A stretch of 7,576 nt of DNA, from contig QMQE01000126.1 of the NCBI GenBank assembly GCA_003650445.1, forward strand, positions 1 through 7,576, given 5' to 3'. Below are positions 5,722 through 7,576 of this stretch, in pieces. The translations under genes and the position numbers were made by a program. The DNA is from Acidobacteriota bacterium (lineage in GTDB: Bacteria; Acidobacteriota; Holophagae; Thermotomaculales; Thermotomaculaceae). Below the pieces are notes generated by a model that saw only the letters and a list, made by a program, of their open reading frames with translations, was not told where the DNA came from and made no database searches. Each line of letters starts with the position of its first letter. The stretch's first letter is position 1.

Positions 5722-6078
5722 TTACTCCTTCTTCTTTATCTTAGATAAATTTAAAATCAAATCATAACGGAGGCCCCGGGATTCCAGAACTACCTTGTTT
5801 GCGGAAATTTCTTCAATGGTGAGGATGCCGATTTTCTGGCCTTTTCGATAAAATTGATGGTTGATGATGGCAATGCTACCATTGATAATGCCGGTAAGGG
5901 AAATGTTTGCCAGCGTCGTTTCCGGTTTTTTCTCTTCCGTAGCTTTCTGTTGTGCCTTGGCCTGAGACAGGAAGGCGGGCCGTGTAAACGGGTTTTTCTT
6001 GGCAGCGTACAAAGGGGATAGTGCAAAGAAAACCAGGAGCAAGGAGATAAAAACCCTATTTCTTTTTCTTTGTTTCAT
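5722..6078 (-). CDS. pilP: Type IV pilus assembly protein PilP
   Basis: PilP is the periplasmic bridge between the PilN-PilO pair and the secretin. The 118-residue form starts at ATG 6078 with AGGAG seven bases upstream; the reading frame stays open further up, but that extension runs through pilO and lacks a ribosome site. Residues 2-7 are basic, 9-24 are hydrophobic, and a signal peptidase I site is plausible after LYA (25) or AA (26). There is no lipobox Cys; indeed no Cys is present at all. NPFTRP (29-34) resembles the [DN]PF element near the start of mature PilP. A polar linker leads to the C-terminal beta domain (about 55-113: ISLTGII, RKGQKIGILTIEEIS, VVLESRG). It overlaps pilO by 23 nt. 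Confidence 0.88.
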   Translation of the reverse strand: MKQRKRNRVFISLLLVFFALSPLYAAKKNPFTRPAFLSQAKAQQKATEEKKPETTLANISLTGIINGSIAIINHQFYRKGQKIGILTIEEISANKVVLESRGLRYDLILNLSKIKKKE

Positions 6079-6715
6079 TCTTTTTCTCCTGTACTTCTTC
6101 CCTGTACACCTGAATGAGCTGTTCAAGGGCCGGGATCTTGAATGTATTAACTGCAAAGGATGTCATGATTCTTGATGGATTTTCTCTATCTACATTGATT
6201 TGAATTGTATCAATGGTCATCAACCGTTCAGAAGTTTCCACGGATTTTACAAAATGAATGATGTGGTCAAAATCTGCCGCTGCTGATATCAATAGCGGGA
6301 TACTGGTATATTTTCTTGTTTGGATATAGTCTTTTTCAGAAATACTCTGAATCAGAAAAGTGAGTTTTTCGGAATCAGCGAGATGGCTGAGAACAGTTGC
6401 GATTTCATCCTGGCTTGGTACCTGCCGTTTCAATTTCTGAAACTGGTTTCTGAAAGCAAGGCTTTTTTCTTTACCCTGAGCCAGGCGCTGTTCTACAGTT
6501 GTCAGCACTTTGAGCTTCTGTTCCAGCGAAAAGGATTCCTGGGTCATCTGGCTGTTATCCAGGCTCAATTGGCTGGCTTTTGTGGAAAGAGGCGAAATGA
6601 TCAGCATATAGAAAACCAGGAAAATGCAGATAAACATGAAGAAAGGAACTATTTTCTGGTCTCTGGGATGCAGGGATACAAATTTCTTTTCCAGTTTTAA
6701 GAGAAATTGTCTCAT
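6056..6715 (-). CDS. pilO: Type IV pilus assembly protein PilO
   Basis: PilO is a bitopic inner-membrane protein that pairs with PilN and contacts PilP. The 219 residues show a cytoplasmic N-terminus (1-21), one membrane helix (about 22-41), a probable coiled coil (about 45-95) and a periplasmic alpha/beta domain (about 105-193), the standard PilO layout. The tail KKNETKKKK is very basic, and its codons overlap the start of pilP. The ATG at 6715 overlaps the pilN stop as ATGA and has GGAG eight bases upstream. An in-frame ATG at 6733 would add six residues without a ribosome site, so it was not chosen. Sequence identity in this family is low; the call rests on topology, length and position between pilN and pilP. 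Confidence 0.88.
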   Translation of the reverse strand: MRQFLLKLEKKFVSLHPRDQKIVPFFMFICIFLVFYMLIISPLSTKASQLSLDNSQMTQESFSLEQKLKVLTTVEQRLAQGKEKSLAFRNQFQKLKRQVPSQDEIATVLSHLADSEKLTFLIQSISEKDYIQTRKYTSIPLLISAAADFDHIIHFVKSVETSERLMTIDTIQINVDRENPSRIMTSFAVNTFKIPALEQLIQVYREEVQEKKNETKKKK

Positions 6716-7314
6716 TTCCTTTTCTCCGTCCATAGCATTGTGATGGAAAAAGTGTAATATCGAATATCGTCGTTTTCTGCCGCTCTTACGTTCACCTTCA
6801 CACTGCCAAAGTTTTTTTCCATTTTACCGACGAACTTGTTGAAAACTTTGAGAGAAGTTGTGCCCCCGTCAAGTGAAAGCGAAATGGAACGTCCCTGGGT
6901 GTCAGGAAAACTTTTTCCGCTGAAATTGTCGAGCCAGATGCCCTGGTCCATTAAACTGCTTATTTTTCCAAGGATTTCTGTCCAGCTGGTCTTTCGGTCA
7001 AACAGACTCGATACGGTTTGGATGCTCCCTGCCAGTGCCTCATTATCAGATTTAAGCCTTGCCACTTGTACCGACAGATTCATAAGTTCCTTGTCTTTCT
7101 GGTGAAGCGCTTCGAGTTTTTTTGTCAAAGAGGCATGCTTGTGCGAAACCACGGCGTAGCGAGTGCCGACTACGGCAAATACAATAATGAAGAGGGTGAT
7201 CAGGAGAGCACTGCCAAGTATCATCATGTTGAAGTAAAAGTTTTCCGGCATTTTTTTCTGCGAAAGGTCTTTTGAAAAAAGGTTGAAATGGGATTCGTAG
7301 TGTGATCTTACCAT
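6712..7314 (-). CDS. pilN: Type IV pilus assembly protein PilN
   Basis: PilN is a bitopic inner-membrane protein whose short cytoplasmic tail binds PilM and whose periplasmic part pairs with PilO. The 200 residues show a 26-residue N-terminal tail, a membrane helix (about 27-50), a coiled coil (about 57-98) and a small periplasmic domain (about 108-195). The tail contains FNLF (10-13) where other PilN proteins carry INLL(P), so the PilM-binding motif looks altered but in place. ATG 7314 overlaps the end of pilM by 7 nt; only a GGGG stretch eight bases upstream could act as a ribosome site, so coupling with pilM is likely. The gene ends in an ATGA overlap with pilO. Confidence 0.87.
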   Translation of the reverse strand: MVRSHYESHFNLFSKDLSQKKMPENFYFNMMILGSALLITLFIIVFAVVGTRYAVVSHKHASLTKKLEALHQKDKELMNLSVQVARLKSDNEALAGSIQTVSSLFDRKTSWTEILGKISSLMDQGIWLDNFSGKSFPDTQGRSISLSLDGGTTSLKVFNKFVGKMEKNFGSVKVNVRAAENDDIRYYTFSITMLWTEKRK

Positions 7315-7576
7315 GGCATTAACCCCATACCGATTGCGACGGCAAACTGACTGGCATTTCTTGGGATGCCACCCCGGACCTGCAGGCCTTTGAAAGGATG
7401 AAGAATGTTTGTTATGACGCCCAGTTGTTCCAGGAAGAAGGATTCAATACCGTTTAAATCGGCCAGGCCGCCGGTGACGTACACTCTGCTGACGTTGCCT
7501 CCCCTGGAAACAGATGTATAGAAGTTAAAACTCTTGTTAAGTTCAGCCATTAAAGATTCGAGGATTGAGCCGGAAA
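7308..7576 (-). CDS. pilM: Type IV pilus assembly protein PilM, C-terminal part (cut by window edge)
   Basis: PilM is the cytoplasmic, actin-like ATP-binding protein that docks on the PilN tail. Only the last 88 residues are visible; the frame is open to the window edge (the visible part begins SGSILESL), so the start lies beyond 7576. LMAELNKSFNFY corresponds to the helix with EIxRSxxFY in the family, and the strand VYVTGGLADLNGIESFF carries the GG-type phosphate-2-like turn of the actin fold. HPF matches the NPF element, and SQFAVAIGMGLM is the usual PilM end. An internal ATG at 7550 is within the conserved helix and is not a start. Confidence 0.92.
   Translation of the reverse strand, partial: SGSILESLMAELNKSFNFYTSVSRGGNVSRVYVTGGLADLNGIESFFLEQLGVITNILHPFKGLQVRGGIPRNASQFAVAIGMGLMPW

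Noticed and set aside
6079..6156. Longer start for pilP adding 26 residues
   Set aside because: The extension has no ribosome site, overlaps pilO further and would bury the signal peptide; ATG 6078 has AGGAG at seven bases.

Overview
The window most likely comes from a diderm (Gram-negative-type) bacterium. It carries the 3' part of a type IV pilus assembly operon of the pilMNOPQ type, including an outer-membrane secretin. The genes use clear Shine-Dalgarno sites, tight spacing and short overlaps, and one promoter matches the sigma70 consensus almost exactly. I cannot fix the phylum from sequence alone. The secretin and peptidase types would fit several non-proteobacterial diderm lineages (for example Acidobacteriota), but that is a guess.

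Left part (1-883): panD (aspartate 1-decarboxylase, minus strand) sits between copies of a composite intergenic repeat. Each copy has a purine-rich GGTTRA-like tract, a 12-bp box (CAGGGAATGGCC or a variant) and a pyrimidine-rich hexamer array. Two copies lie at 1-211 and a diverged third at 681-810. The panD-yceD gap also holds a probable panD promoter, two overlapping palindromes that share an arm, an 11-bp tandem duplication and a near-ideal promoter facing right.

Middle (884-1650): a two-gene plus-strand unit, yceD/DUF177 (GTG start) followed by rpmF (ribosomal protein L32, zinc-ribbon type), closed by a strong hairpin plus T-tract terminator. The fatty-acid genes often found after rpmF are absent.

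Right part (1649-7576, all minus strand): one tightly packed operon, read right to left as pilM (3' end only), pilN, pilO, pilP, pilQ, an M1-family (gluzincin) metallopeptidase and a six-helix membrane protein. Junctions are a 7-nt overlap, an ATGA overlap, a 23-nt overlap, a 3-nt gap, a 4-nt gap and an 11-nt overlap, so one transcript with translational coupling is likely. PilM (cytoplasmic), PilN and PilO (inner membrane) and PilP (periplasm) form the alignment complex that links the inner-membrane pilus motor to the PilQ secretin.

The points most worth a second look are: a short PilQ that lacks AMIN domains and carries a lipobox, while PilP has an ordinary signal peptide and no lipobox Cys; the M1 peptidase and membrane-protein pair attached to the pil operon; a weakened INLL motif in PilN; and the composite repeats around panD. 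I saw no CRISPR array, tRNA, rRNA, transposase or phage gene.
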